From positions 226,056-290,055 of the forward strand of contig NC_015951.1 in assembly GCF_000147815.2 (NCBI RefSeq): a stretch of DNA of 64,000 nt. Reading direction: 5' to 3'. Of this stretch, positions 33,976 through 43,249 are shown piece by piece. This DNA is from Streptomyces violaceusniger Tu 4113 (GTDB taxonomy: Bacteria; Actinomycetota; Actinomycetes; Streptomycetales; Streptomycetaceae). A program made the translations under genes and the position numbers. The notes under the pieces were generated by a model. That model saw nothing but the letters and a program-made list of their open reading frames with translations. It searched no databases and was not told the origin of the DNA. Positions within the stretch are counted from its first letter, which is position 1; every line of letters begins with the position of its first letter.

Positions 33976-34768
33976 ATGACGACCACGACCGCGCTCCCGA
34001 AGCGGCTGCGCCTCACCGACCCCGGCCTGCGCGAGCAGATGGAGGCACTGCCCACCTCCGCAGCGCTGATCGGCCTCAGCACCGACGGCCGGGCCATCGC
34101 CGTCGACATCGACACCGCGCCGCACATCCTGGTCTGCAGCGGCACCGGCGGCGGCAGCACGACCATCCTGCGTACCCTCACCGCCCAGTTCCTCCACCAG
34201 GGCGCCCATGCCCTGGTCCTCGACACCACCCGGGTCGCCCACCTGTGGGCGAGGAACCTGCCGACAGTCACGCACCGCGGCAACGTCGCCGGCTTCCACG
34301 ACGCCCTGGTGGGTCTCGCCTCCGAGCTGAAGCGCAGCACCGACTTCGACGACGTGCCGCGCCTGATGCTCGTGATCGACCGGGCCGACATCACCCTGCG
34401 GCACCTCGCCCACTACTGGGAGACCTTCCGGCAGAAGGACGACCCCAAGCAGTCGCCGGCCGTCGCCGCCCTCGAGGACGTCCTGTACGAGGGGCGCGCG
34501 GCCCGCATCCACGTCATCTACGACGGACCCGCCATCGCCGGTGGCCTCGCCCCCGGCGCCCGCGAGCAGTTCGCCACCGTCATCCTCGCCCGGTTCAGCA
34601 CCGGCACAGCGGCTCGCCCCGATAGAGGGCCCCGCCCCCAAGAGCAGCCCGTTCCCGGGCCATGTCCACGTCGTCCAGGACGGCGACGCCCACCCCACGC
34701 AGGCGCTGCTCATGACCGACGCCGAAGCCGCCGACTGGCTCACCGCCACGGCGGCCGGGGAGACCTGA
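33976..34768 (+). pseudogene. FtsK/TraB-like ATPase gene with a frameshift
   Basis: From ATG 33976 the frame encodes a P-loop-type protein (ILVCSGTGGGSTTILRTLTA; LMLVIDRAD). It shifts near 34606-34620: the continuation QRLAPIEGPAPKSSPFPGHV, then QALLMTDAEAADWLT, is in the +1 frame, ending at 34768. Restored length is ~263 residues. The Walker A position reads GTGGGST without the invariant lysine, so ATP binding may have been lost independently of the frameshift. Short FtsK-like proteins of this kind occur with Spd genes in Streptomyces transfer regions. Confidence 0.6.
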
Positions 34769-34788
34769 CACGCGTCCGGACACACCAC

Positions 34789-34821
34789 GGGCCCCGGGGA
34801 GTGAAGGCATCCCCGGGGCCC
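34789..34821. terminator. Strong hairpin between convergent genes
   Basis: A perfect 12-base stem, GGGCCCCGGGGA at 34789-34800 and its complement at 34810-34821, with a 9-base loop. It lies between the FtsK-like pseudogene (plus) and the 104-residue zinc protein (minus). The right half, GGCATCCCCGGGGCCCGG, recurs in the terminator at 55227-55260. Confidence 0.65.
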
Positions 34822-34864
34822 GGTGTATGGAGTCGTGCTGTTCAACGACGGCGCGATGCCAGCG

Positions 34865-35179
34865 TCACGCCTCGGGCTGCGAAGGCTCCACCTGGCGCAG
34901 GCAGTACACGCACTGGGAGTCCGAGTCGACGCGGCCCATGCACCGCCGGCAGTCCCCCCGGTCACGTACCGGCCCCCGGCCGTCCGGGCAGCCGGGGCAG
35001 GTCATCACCGGCTGACGGAAGCCGAAGCTGACCACCCACCCCTCGCCTTGGGCGGCGTCGCGCGCCAGATGCGAGACCTCGGAGGCGGAGCGCGCGTCTT
35101 CGTCGTCGCCGGTCTCCACCGCCAGGTAGACGGCGAAGCAGTCGTCGGTGTCGCACACGACAGCCACTCCTGTAGGCAT
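34865..35179 (-). CDS. Small zinc-binding protein of unknown function
   Basis: A 104-residue protein; ATG 35179 with GAGGGG about five bases upstream. The first half (VAVVCDTDDCFAVYLAVETG) is a beta-rich domain and the second half has zinc-ligand pairs: TCPGCPDG, DCRRCMGR and CVYCLRQ. The longer upstream frame is rejected as low-complexity. It is probably a nucleic-acid- or protein-binding zinc ribbon; function unknown. Confidence 0.6.
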   Translation of the reverse strand: MPTGVAVVCDTDDCFAVYLAVETGDDEDARSASEVSHLARDAAQGEGWVVSFGFRQPVMTCPGCPDGRGPVRDRGDCRRCMGRVDSDSQCVYCLRQVEPSQPEA

Positions 35180-35273
35180 TCGATCCCCTCTCAAGCCGCG
35201 GCTGCGTCCAACAAGACCATCTTGCTGAAGGGAACGTCCTCGTACTGGCGTCCCCACAAAAGCCGGGTCCGCG

Positions 35274-35291
35274 TGACTCGAATTCGAGTCA
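35274..35291. promoter_or_regulatory. Perfect 18-bp palindrome
   Basis: TGACTCGAATTCGAGTCA at 35274-35291, followed by a related half-site (GTTCGAATCGG). It lies between the minus-strand zinc gene and the AlbA_2 gene and looks like a repressor operator. Confidence 0.5.
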
Positions 35292-35507
35292 GATCGTTCG
35301 AATCGGACGCACGGAATCGAACCACCACGGGTGGGCAACGCCGCATTGCGCCGCGGCCGCCGGCCTCGCGCTGTTCGGCCACCGCCTGCGCTGGGGAGTG
35401 CACTTGGCCTCCGGCTCACGTATCCCCGGCGTAGCCTGCTCGGGAGCACGGGCCGTGACGATGCGCCTGGTTCGGCTCCACACGCTGCGGGGAGAGGGAA
35501 GCCGGGC

Positions 35508-36767
35508 ATGGCGAACAACGGGCAGACGGACACGGCCGTACTGGTGGCGATGCTCAGCGATCGCGCCGCCGTGAACGTCCGGCTGGCACTGGTAGCGGAC
35601 GAACAACAGTGGCAACTGCACCATGGCCAAGTCACCTTGGACGACGACACCCCGTTGACGGAGCGAGCCTGGCGCTACAGCACGGCGGCCTTCCTGGAGC
35701 TGCGCTTGCCCGGCCCGACGGTCGCCGCGCTGCTGCGGGGCGACGACCAGAACGTCCACGGCCTCCACGTCGTCTCCCCGAGCCCACCAGCCTCCAGCGC
35801 CTCCACATACCGGCTGCATGGCCAGGAAGAGTGGGGCCGGGTGACCACGCCGTGGCCGCGCACCGAGTGGACCATCAAGCGGGACGCCAACACTCCCCAG
35901 CCCGGCCACGACCTGCTCGTAGGGGACGGCTCCTCCTTCCTGAACTTCGACCAGGCCCTCAGCGCCTTCCTTCACCAGCGCCCTCACGACAGCAACGCGG
36001 GCCGCTCGGACCTGTGGCGTATCGTCCTGCCGCAGCGTGCGGGCTGGTTTCCGCAGATCACTATCGGGCCCGACTTGCTGACGGCCGACGTCGACGGCGA
36101 GGCCCTGGACGGCGCGGTTCTGGAACTGAGCTGGGCGGCGGGCAACCAGTCCCAGCCCGTCGACGGTGCCGGCACCTACCGCTTCCCGCTGCTTCACGGA
36201 CTCGCGCCCGACAGCCTGTTGATGCTCCGCCGCGAGGACCAGTCGCTGGACTGGCGCCACTTCCCGGCTCCCGCGTACGGGCGCGCCCGCGACGCCTCGG
36301 TCGTCTGGGAGCAGCCCGGACCTGAACTGGACCTCCTCCTGGCGAACGGAGAGGGAAAGCACCTGGAGTGCAAACGGGACGTCCCGGAGGGCGAATCGCG
36401 GAAGAAGATGCTCAAGACCATCGCGGCCTTCGCATCGCAGGACGGCGGCACCATCCTGATCGGCGTCCAGGACGACCTGGAGGTTGTGGGCCTGCCCGAG
36501 GAGTCGAACGTCGACAAGCAGGTCCTTCAGGTCGTCGGCATGATCCGGGACAGCCTGGAGCCGGTGCCGTCCTACGAGACACGCGTGATCGACCACACCG
36601 GAAAGAAGGTCCTCGCCATCGAAGTCGCCAGCGGGGGCCAGATGCACGCTTACCGCAACGGACAGCGCCTGGAGTTCTACGTCCGAGTCGGCCCGAACAC
36701 GGTGCTCGCGCGCCACCATGAGATCGCCGCCGGATTCCAGCAGGCTCCGACCGTCACAAGGTTCTGA
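35508..36767 (+). CDS. Schlafen/AlbA_2-domain protein
   Basis: A 419-residue protein; ATG 35508 with GGAGAGGG ~9 bases upstream. The C-terminal ~130 residues form an AlbA_2 domain: HLECKRDVPEGESRKKMLKT, then AAFASQDGGTILIGV and VGMIRDSLEPVPSYETRVID. AlbA_2/Schlafen domains bind nucleic acid and in some defence proteins cleave RNA. The N-terminal ~280 residues are not recognised. The gene stands alone with its own palindrome-bearing upstream region inside a defence-rich tract. Confidence 0.7.
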   Translation: MANNGQTDTAVLVAMLSDRAAVNVRLALVADEQQWQLHHGQVTLDDDTPLTERAWRYSTAAFLELRLPGPTVAALLRGDDQNVHGLHVVSPSPPASSASTYRLHGQEEWGRVTTPWPRTEWTIKRDANTPQPGHDLLVGDGSSFLNFDQALSAFLHQRPHDSNAGRSDLWRIVLPQRAGWFPQITIGPDLLTADVDGEALDGAVLELSWAAGNQSQPVDGAGTYRFPLLHGLAPDSLLMLRREDQSLDWRHFPAPAYGRARDASVVWEQPGPELDLLLANGEGKHLECKRDVPEGESRKKMLKTIAAFASQDGGTILIGVQDDLEVVGLPEESNVDKQVLQVVGMIRDSLEPVPSYETRVIDHTGKKVLAIEVASGGQMHAYRNGQRLEFYVRVGPNTVLARHHEIAAGFQQAPTVTRF

Positions 36768-36825
36768 GAACCACCGCACCGGCGACGGCGCGTGTCGACC
36801 GCACCCGGTGCGGTCGACATCGCGC

Positions 36826-36862
36826 TCACCAGTCGTCGGGGGCGCTGCCCACCCACGCGATC
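36826..36862 (-). pseudogene. 3' fragment related to the gene at 44434-44823
   Basis: On the minus strand this encodes IAWVGSAPDDW then stop, matching the last residues (IAWVGSAPDGW) of the 129-residue protein at 44.4-44.8 kb. Nothing upstream continues the similarity, so it is a small leftover of another copy. Confidence 0.45.
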
Positions 36863-36947
36863 GGCTGAGCGAGACTCCGCTGTCTGTCGACTGGGATATC
36901 GATAAAATGCTGTCATATCCGAAAAGCGTTCCGCCTAGCATCAGTGC

Positions 36948-38225
36948 ATGACTGCGGAAGAAGCCGCGCAGCGGTGCCCGATGCCCGGTGCTCATCGGCG
37001 CCTGATGGACTGCCATGCCCAGTGGCACCGGCTGCACGAGGAGTACTTCGATCCGCATGGGTTCAGGATCATGCTGAACGCGCTGGTCCCGAACCTCCGG
37101 AACGTGACATGGCTGCTGCAGAAGCAGAAGAAGGAACTCGTAGGCTTCGACGACTGGTATGCACGGTTCCAACAGCAATCGGGCAGCAGCGAGATCATGC
37201 GGTGGGTCGTAAAGTCCCGCAATCGCATCACGAAAGAAGCCGATCTGGAGCTGCACAGCGAGTTGCAGATCGTGTGGCAGCAGGACTGGCTGCAGCGTGT
37301 GCTGGGCACCTCGGCAAAGTTCCCGCCCCGGATGACGGTCCGCGAGATCCTGAACGATGTTGTACGGCGGTACCGGCCCCCAGGCGGCACTGTGACCGTG
37401 CGGCGCCGCTGGGTGGATGCGGCGCTGCCCGAATGGGAACTGCTGGACGCGACGGGAGAGGTATACGCGCAACTCGCGGCGCTGCTCGCCGAGGGGCACC
37501 AGGCAACCGGTGCGCAGATATGCGACCTCTCGGCACGTGACGAGGAATGCGTGACGGCGCACCTCAAGTCGTCGGGCACCATGCCGCATTGCATGCTTGT
37601 CACCAAGGACGACCTGGAAGCCCACTTCGACGTGCTCAAGGGCGTTCAGATCGAGTCCTACAACTTGACCATCGAACGCGACGAGGCCGGCACCAAGCGG
37701 GCGCGCGAGCGCTACGGGAAGCGGCCCGAGCCGCACTCCGGCGATCCGATCGACGCCGTGCCCTGGCACATGGCCAACGCTCGGCTGCTGATGGAGAAGG
37801 ACGGCTTCCACGAGACCTTCACCTTCCTGTACCGAGGAGACAAGATCGTGCAGCTCGGCACTCTCGTCTTCGACAGCCAGGGCACGAAGATCCTCTCCTT
37901 CGAGAAGCTCGCAAACCAGGTGAAGGCGATGAAGGCCGACGGCATCGTCGTGACGTCGGAGTCATGGTTCGCCAAACCCACAGGCAAAGAGGAGGAACTG
38001 GGCACCCTCTTCTTCCCGGCGCGTGACCGCCTGGACCGGCTGGAGGCGCTCACCGTCTACGCCGCGACCTGTGATGGCCGCCGGGCGGGACAGATGTCCA
38101 TGGTCACTCGTGGCCCGAACGGACAGACGACCTGCTCTGACCCACAGGACATCGAGTATGCGGTGGCTCACACCCTCGCTCCCGTTCTGAGAATGTGGGA
38201 TGAGACAGGGCAGCCGACGAGCTGA
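36948..38225 (+). CDS. Uncharacterised soluble protein
   Basis: A 425-residue protein (MTAEEAAQRCPMPGAHRRLM...) with no recognised domain, signal or membrane helix. It is Trp/Arg-rich and mixed alpha/beta, with KDGFHETFTFLYRGDKIVQL in the second half. No ribosome site precedes the ATG; an AT-rich tract (GATATCGATAAAATGCTGTC) ends about 30 bases upstream, so transcription may start very near the ATG. The 169-residue gene begins eight bases after its stop, indicating an operon. Confidence 0.65.
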   Translation: MTAEEAAQRCPMPGAHRRLMDCHAQWHRLHEEYFDPHGFRIMLNALVPNLRNVTWLLQKQKKELVGFDDWYARFQQQSGSSEIMRWVVKSRNRITKEADLELHSELQIVWQQDWLQRVLGTSAKFPPRMTVREILNDVVRRYRPPGGTVTVRRRWVDAALPEWELLDATGEVYAQLAALLAEGHQATGAQICDLSARDEECVTAHLKSSGTMPHCMLVTKDDLEAHFDVLKGVQIESYNLTIERDEAGTKRARERYGKRPEPHSGDPIDAVPWHMANARLLMEKDGFHETFTFLYRGDKIVQLGTLVFDSQGTKILSFEKLANQVKAMKADGIVVTSESWFAKPTGKEEELGTLFFPARDRLDRLEALTVYAATCDGRRAGQMSMVTRGPNGQTTCSDPQDIEYAVAHTLAPVLRMWDETGQPTS

Positions 38226-38232
38226 CCACGAC

Positions 38233-38742
38233 ATGAAGTTGAGCGACCTCAGCCCGCTGATGGCACGCCGTCAAGGCGGCGGCCTCAGCTATGACGGCTT
38301 CCGCGCCGACCCTGCACTGGCATCCCTGCACTGGCCCGACGACGTCATTGAGCAGTTTCTCTTCGATCACGGGGACAACGGCGCTTTCGTCTCCGACTAC
38401 GGCGGCATCGACCTGCACGAGGTCAGATGGCGGCTAGAGACGATCCCGGCCGCGGACTTCGTCGGGATGCCGACCGGAGCGTCCGATGCCGGCTGCATCG
38501 AGAGCTACGCCGAGAACCCGGTGCACTGGGTCGAGGTTCGCCGCCCCGAGGTGGGTCGGCATTGGGAAGAGCACGGGACGTGGCTGCGCCCGCCGATCCT
38601 GATCGTCCGACGCCTGCTGGACCCATCAGACAGCGGGCTGCAGGTCGTGGAGGGCAGGACACGCGTTGGTGTCCTGTGCGGCCGCCTGCGCGAGGGGCTG
38701 CACGTCGCGTCCCACCATCAAGCCTGGGTTGGGCGCGCGTGA
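38233..38742 (+). CDS. Uncharacterised protein with a weak ParB/sulfiredoxin-like segment
   Basis: A 169-residue protein starting at ATG 38233, eight bases after the preceding gene. The second half, RPPILIVRRLLDPSDSGLQV then VEGRTRVGVLCGRLREG, resembles the ParB/sulfiredoxin fold (strand, VxEGRxR, helix). The first half is unrecognised. It is probably co-transcribed with the 425-residue gene; the family hint is weak. Confidence 0.55.
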   Translation: MKLSDLSPLMARRQGGGLSYDGFRADPALASLHWPDDVIEQFLFDHGDNGAFVSDYGGIDLHEVRWRLETIPAADFVGMPTGASDAGCIESYAENPVHWVEVRRPEVGRHWEEHGTWLRPPILIVRRLLDPSDSGLQVVEGRTRVGVLCGRLREGLHVASHHQAWVGRA

Positions 38743-38808
38743 CAACGCTTCGCGCACCACAGTGCGTACGCTGCGAGCGTTTGACCGTTTTTCGAGGAAG
38801 AGCTGCGG

Positions 38809-39609
38809 ATGACTGAGAACTCGTCGATGCCTGGGCCGCGCCGGGACATGGCGATGCACAACGACTGGTGGGCTTCGGGCTGGGACCACGTCCTGCCCCG
38901 CCAGGGCTTCCCGCTGACCATGCTGATCGGGACCGCGAGCCAGCCCGGATTCACCGGCTCTCTGGACGACCTTCTGCAAGAGATCTTCGACGGCCGCTGG
39001 GACATGATCGGCGGCGACCTCGACGGTGCGCTCACCTTCTCCTGGCCGGATGAGGAGTGGGACTACGAGGACGCGCCGGAGGGCCGCGAAGCGAACGAGG
39101 CGAACCGCTGGGAGAAGTTCGGCGCCATGCTCACGGCCGCCGGCTACCCGGTGCCCCGGACCGTGCGGGACCTGTCCGAGCTCTACCTGACGTGGGGCCT
39201 GGCCCGCCGCGAAGAGACGCCGGACGGCACCCGATGGTCCATGCCAGCCGCGCTGCCGCTGCCCGGCGACCTGCTGCCCCTGGACTCCGAACTCACCGAG
39301 CGCCTCGACGGGATCCGCTGGACGATGCGCACCGGCCCGCTCCTCGACACCCTCATCGACCACCTGGTCGACGATCTGGGTGAACCGGCAGAGACCCTCA
39401 CCTCCCTGGACCGGCTGGCGGCAGCCACGGGCCAGGACGTCGACGACGTCCGGCTCGCTCTCGCGGAACTCGTGAAATCCGGCGACGCCCGTGTCCAGCG
39501 CGGCGAGGAGCCGGCCGACGCGGAGCGCCTGGAGGCCCACCGCCGCTTCCGCCTGGTCATGGACTGGGAGCACTTCCACGAGAACCGCATCCAGGTGAGC
39601 CGCGGGTGA
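38809..39609 (+). CDS. Uncharacterised actinobacterial protein (DUF6042-like)
   Basis: A 266-residue soluble acidic protein (MTENSSMPGPRRDMAMHNDW...). A winged-helix-like end is suggested by SLDRLAAATGQDVDDVRLAL and LVKSGDARVQRG. It resembles the Streptomyces family annotated DUF6042, from memory. Its stop overlaps the GTG start of the kinase gene in GTGA, so the two are coupled. Confidence 0.6.
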   Translation: MTENSSMPGPRRDMAMHNDWWASGWDHVLPRQGFPLTMLIGTASQPGFTGSLDDLLQEIFDGRWDMIGGDLDGALTFSWPDEEWDYEDAPEGREANEANRWEKFGAMLTAAGYPVPRTVRDLSELYLTWGLARREETPDGTRWSMPAALPLPGDLLPLDSELTERLDGIRWTMRTGPLLDTLIDHLVDDLGEPAETLTSLDRLAAATGQDVDDVRLALAELVKSGDARVQRGEEPADAERLEAHRRFRLVMDWEHFHENRIQVSRG

Positions 39610-40169
39610 CTGAGGCCGCGCACGGCACCGTGGGGACCAGCGACACGCGCCTAATCGTGCTTCGAGGCAACAGCGCCTCGGGGAAGTCGTCCGTCGCGGC
39701 CGGCCTGCGCGAGAAGTTCGGCCGCAACCTCGCCATCGTCGCCCAGGACAACCTCCGCCGGATCGTGTTGCGCGAACGCGACCGGCCCGGCGGTGCCAAT
39801 ATCGGCCTGATCGACCTCACCGCCCGCTACGCCCTCGACAACGGCTTCCACGTCGTCCTGGAGGGCATCCTGTACGCCGACCGCTACGGCACGATGCTCC
39901 AGGACCTGGTGCGCGCCCACCAGAGCGTCAGACGGTGCTACTACCTCCACGTGCCCTTCGAGGAGACGGTGCTCCGGCACGCGACGAAACCAGACGCCGA
40001 ATACCTTGCGCACGTCAACGAGGGCCACCTACGCGACTGGTACCGAGAGAAGGACCTGCTCCCCAACGGCATGGAGACCGTCATCGACGCGGCCAGCACC
40101 CTGGACGACACGGTCCAACAGATCCTCTCCGAGAGCGGCCTGAACGGCATTCTCCCGATCGACCGCTGA
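39606..40169 (+). CDS. P-loop kinase/AAA_33-type protein (copy A)
   Basis: A 187-residue protein with Walker A LRGNSASGKSSVAAGL (residues 19-34), a substrate region QDNLRRIVLRERD and GFHVVLEGILYADRYGTMLQ, as in small kinases of the zeta-toxin/AAA_33 type. The substrate is unknown. It is translationally coupled to the preceding gene. A close paralog lies at 50897-51430, diverging mainly at the N-terminus and after residue ~150. Confidence 0.7.
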   Translation: MTEAAHGTVGTSDTRLIVLRGNSASGKSSVAAGLREKFGRNLAIVAQDNLRRIVLRERDRPGGANIGLIDLTARYALDNGFHVVLEGILYADRYGTMLQDLVRAHQSVRRCYYLHVPFEETVLRHATKPDAEYLAHVNEGHLRDWYREKDLLPNGMETVIDAASTLDDTVQQILSESGLNGILPIDR

Positions 40170-40251
40170 CGGCCCATAAGGCGCGCCACCGCAGGTACGG
40201 TCAGCTGCACGGCACGGAAGACGGCACACACAACCGGACCCAGGGGGGCCA

Positions 40252-40872
40252 ATGGGCGTGGAGAACGGACCGCAGAGCATCCCGTGGGGCGGCCAATGGC
40301 GACGACACCTCCGCTCCGATCATGAAATGGATCTCGTCCGCTCCTGGATCCGCCGCCTCGAATGCCCCACCTGCAAGACGGCCGAGGGACGCGCCTGCCG
40401 CACCGCGGGCGGCCGTCCCACCGATCACCACCGGGCTCGCCGCGACGCCGCCGGCCCGATCCCGTACGAGGAGTGGCGGCAGCAGGGCCTCATTCCAGAG
40501 CAACGCACGTACACGATGCCGGCCGTGCTCAAGGAGTCGGAGAAGGCCCGCGCCGACTTCAACGTGGACACCGCCCTGGCCGACGGTGTGGCGGTCGTCC
40601 GCGTGTTCCTCGCTGACCGGCTCGGGTTGTTCCTCCAGGGCGAGGAGGCCATGGACCGCATCGACGACGCCGTGCGCAAACTGATCGAGGTCCGCGGCCC
40701 GGTGGGGACGGCCGACGTGGTCACTGTCCTCGCCAGCCAAGTCGCCTCGCTGCTGGCTGCGAACGCCGGCCCCGACGGCGATCCGGAGGCCCTGTTCGAC
40801 ACGATGATCCGCGCGCAGATCGACATGGTCCGCAGGATGAATGCGATCGAGAAGGAACGAGCCGACGGCTGA
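40252..40872 (+). CDS. Zinc-finger protein of unknown function
   Basis: A 206-residue protein with a compact zinc motif near residues 37-60 (CPTCKTAEGRACRTAGGR, then HHRARR), a type common in Streptomyces phage and plasmid proteins, followed by an alpha-helical region. The start ATG follows GGGGGG. Function unknown; DNA binding is plausible. Confidence 0.6.
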   Translation: MGVENGPQSIPWGGQWRRHLRSDHEMDLVRSWIRRLECPTCKTAEGRACRTAGGRPTDHHRARRDAAGPIPYEEWRQQGLIPEQRTYTMPAVLKESEKARADFNVDTALADGVAVVRVFLADRLGLFLQGEEAMDRIDDAVRKLIEVRGPVGTADVVTVLASQVASLLAANAGPDGDPEALFDTMIRAQIDMVRRMNAIEKERADG

Positions 40873-40972
40873 CCGGCCGGTCAACACTGATGTAGTGCCA
40901 CCCACTAACCTCCTGCCGATGCAGTACCAACCTGCACGCTGGCGGTGTCCCGTTCGAGCGAAGGGATGAGCT

Positions 40973-41188
40973 GTGCCCGACCGACCTGAAATCGTCTGCA
41001 TCTGCGGCTCTACCCGGTTCGTGGACGAGATGCGTGCGGTGAATCGTGATCTGACCTTCGCCGGGGTCATTGTTGTCGCGCCAGGCGAAGCAGACGAGTT
41101 GATCACCGACAAGCAGAAGCCGGCGCTGGACGCCCTCCACCTGCGCAAGATCGACCTGGCAGACCGGGTTCTGGTCGTCAATGTGAAT
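40973..41188 (+). pseudogene. Deoxyribosyltransferase-like gene, 5' part (interrupted)
   Basis: The first 72 codons of a nucleoside 2-deoxyribosyltransferase/DUF4406-like protein: IVCICGSTRFVDEMRAVNRD, then LRKIDLADRVLVVNVN. Family members continue VGGYIGEST.... That continuation is present at 44148-44246, 2.96 kb away on the same strand. The current frame instead runs into foreign sequence and stops at 41275. The GTG start at 40973 has AAGGGA upstream. Confidence 0.75.
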
Positions 41189-41363
41189 GTGCGCCCGAGT
41201 TCCCCCGCACGCGGTGCCCGTGGGCACCTCCCCAGTGGCCCTGCGTTGTGCATCGATGGTCCCTTTCACCTCTGAGGGTGAAGAGTGAGGGAACCTCGGA
41301 ATTTGTGAGCCTTCTTCTAGCAGCCTGAGATTCCTTACGGTTTCGGGAAGTTGAGGGGGCGGG

Positions 41364-42424
41364 ATGTCGCTCGCAGTCGTTGCACCGATCCGATCTCGAC
41401 CGCTGCTGCAGTCACCGCAGAACGTCGCGGACTTCGAGCAGGACCTGCTGTCGGAGTTCGTGCTCGCACGGGCGGCGGCCGGACTCGCCGACGAGACGAT
41501 CTCCGGCGACGTGGATGCCCTGATGGAGGTCCGAGGATGGTTCGGCGGCCCGCTTTGGGAGCTGGTTCCCACCGACCTCGACCGGTTCTTCGGCGAGGAC
41601 CAGCGCCGACTGGCCACGCTGACGAAGGTGCGCAAGGCGCAGGCGCTGGCCACGTACTTCGAGTTCCTGGAGGTGCGGCACCAGGCCGACATCCACGCGG
41701 CCACCGGAGTGCTGGTGCAGTGCCCGGTGGACGAGATCAACCGTCCCCGTGGCAATACCAACATGCGGGTTCGGATCCCGCCGCCGGCCGCGGACGTCGA
41801 CCGGCTCTTCGCTGGCTGGCGCGACGACCTGCACGCGGCTCGCAAGTACGCACCGACCGTCCGCAACTACACCGCATGTCGCCTGGCCAGCCTCATCGGG
41901 CCGCGGGTCTCGGAACTGTGTCTGCTCGAAGTTCATGACATCCGCTGGGACTTGGGCACCTTCGGCAAGGTACTGCTGCGCGGTAAGGGCAGCCGCGGCC
42001 AGAAGAAGGAGCGCCTGGTCCCGCTCATCAACGGCTCCCGCGAGCTCCTCGAATGGTGGCTCCAGGGACCGCGGTGGGAGTTCGACGACCAGCTCGATGA
42101 GCCAGGCGCACCACTGTTTCCGTCCGAGCGCCGCGACCCCGGCGGGCGCTGCAAGCGCGTGAGCACCAGCGCGATCCGGGGCGGCATGGCGGAGGCAGTG
42201 CAGCATCACCTCCCCCGCTGGCTGGCCGTGCCACTCCGCACGCGTTGCGGCACTTCGCCGCGTCGGATCTGTACGCGCAGGGGATGAACGTCGTCGCCGT
42301 CCAGGAGCTGCTCGGCCATCGCTGGATCAACACCACGATGATCTACGTCCATGTCAACAAGACCCACATCGAGGATGCCTGGATTTCCGCCGGACACCGG
42401 GTGGCGTCCCGGTTCACCGGTTAG
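41364..42424 (+). pseudogene. Tyrosine recombinase (integrase) with a single-base frameshift
   Basis: ATG 41364 follows GAGGGGG. The N-terminal SAM-like domain (DFEQDLLSEFVLARAAAGLA) and catalytic core are present: Arg in GPRVSEL, then, after a one-base loss in the C-run at 42212-42216, HALRHFAAS, LLGHRWINTTMIYVHVN with the nucleophilic Tyr, and a stop at 42424. Restored length is ~353 residues with all catalytic residues. As it stands the protein ends early at 42287. A sequencing error in the C-run would restore it. Confidence 0.75.
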
Positions 42425-42442
42425 CCCAGGACAGGAGCCCTT

Positions 42443-42763
42443 ATGAAGTGGAACCTGCGGCTGGCCGCCGCGCAACGCGACATCTGGAAGTCATCGCAGC
42501 TGCAGGCGATGCTCGCCGACGCCGGCCTGGTGATCAGCGCTGGGAAGATGTCCAACCTGTGGTCCGGGCAGCCGGTCACGATCCGCCTGGACGACCTCGA
42601 CATCATCTGCGAGGTCCTTGGCTGCGAACCCAACGACCTCATGGTCCGGGAACCGGAGAAGGCCCGCGCTCAGCGACCGGCGAGCACTCCCACCCGTGCG
42701 GCTGTCGCGGGCGAGCACCCCAGACTCGAACGCAGGGTCGGCCGGACGGAACCACCGCTGTGA
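42443..42763 (+). CDS. XRE-family helix-turn-helix protein
   Basis: A 106-residue protein, ATG 42443 behind CAGGAG, 18 bases after the recombinase stop. It has an HTH_26-like fold: LQAMLADAGLVISAGKMSNL, then IRLDDLDIICEVLGCEPNDL. The tail is low-complexity. In this recombinase cassette the protein may regulate or direct recombination. Confidence 0.75.
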   Translation: MKWNLRLAAAQRDIWKSSQLQAMLADAGLVISAGKMSNLWSGQPVTIRLDDLDIICEVLGCEPNDLMVREPEKARAQRPASTPTRAAVAGEHPRLERRVGRTEPPL

Positions 42764-43115
42764 GCCACCTGCGTCCTTCACCCAGCAGGCCGCCGTCGAC
42801 TACATCCACCTCCGGCACCAGCGCTGGCCACACACCCGCAACCCTCACGTGTTCATCAGCTCGCAGACCGCGCACACCCGGGCCCCGGTCACAACCGGCT
42901 GGATGCAGCCTCTGCTGGGCGGCCTCCCGGTCACCGCCCAGCAACTTCGCGAGGACCGAATCCTCGAAGAGGCCGCCGTCACCGGCGCTGACCCGCAGCA
43001 CCTATGCGCGGTGTTCAACATCACTCCGGAGACCGGACTCCGCTACACCCGCTTCTTCCACCCCGACCCCACGGACAGCGACGACGTATCCGGCTGCAAC
43101 ATGGAGACATCGTGA
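42764..43115 (+). pseudogene. 3' remnant of a large integrase-like protein (copy 1)
   Basis: The frame encodes AAVDYIHLRHQRWPHTRNPH, VFISSQTA, and REDRILEEAAVTGADPQHL then VFNITPETGLRY. This resembles the C-terminal third of a ~550-residue Streptomyces integrase-like protein that accompanies tyrosine recombinases. The N-terminal two thirds are missing, and the frame runs into the XRE gene upstream without a proper start. Confidence 0.5.
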
Positions 43116-43249
43116 CCGACCACCACGCTCACCTGCTCGCCGCCATCGTCGAGCTCGGCGGTGAGCTGGAGCTCCCAGCTACCCGTATCGGGCGCTTCAG
43201 GGGCGCGGTCATCCCAGAAGGCTGCGCGGTCAGCGCCGGCCGCCGCTGA
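43112..43249 (+). CDS. Small protein of unknown function
   Basis: A 45-residue ORF whose GTG at 43112 overlaps the TGA of the integrase remnant. It begins MTDHHAHLLAAIVELGGELE. Coupling and codon use suggest a real small gene. Its end overlaps the convergent gene by 20 bases. Confidence 0.4.
   Translation: MTDHHAHLLAAIVELGGELELPATRIGRFRGAVIPEGCAVSAGRR

Noticed and set aside
35289..37811. 840-codon minus-strand ORF
   Set aside because: Antisense to the AlbA_2 gene and the 425-residue gene; only the plus-strand frames have domain signals and sensible starts.
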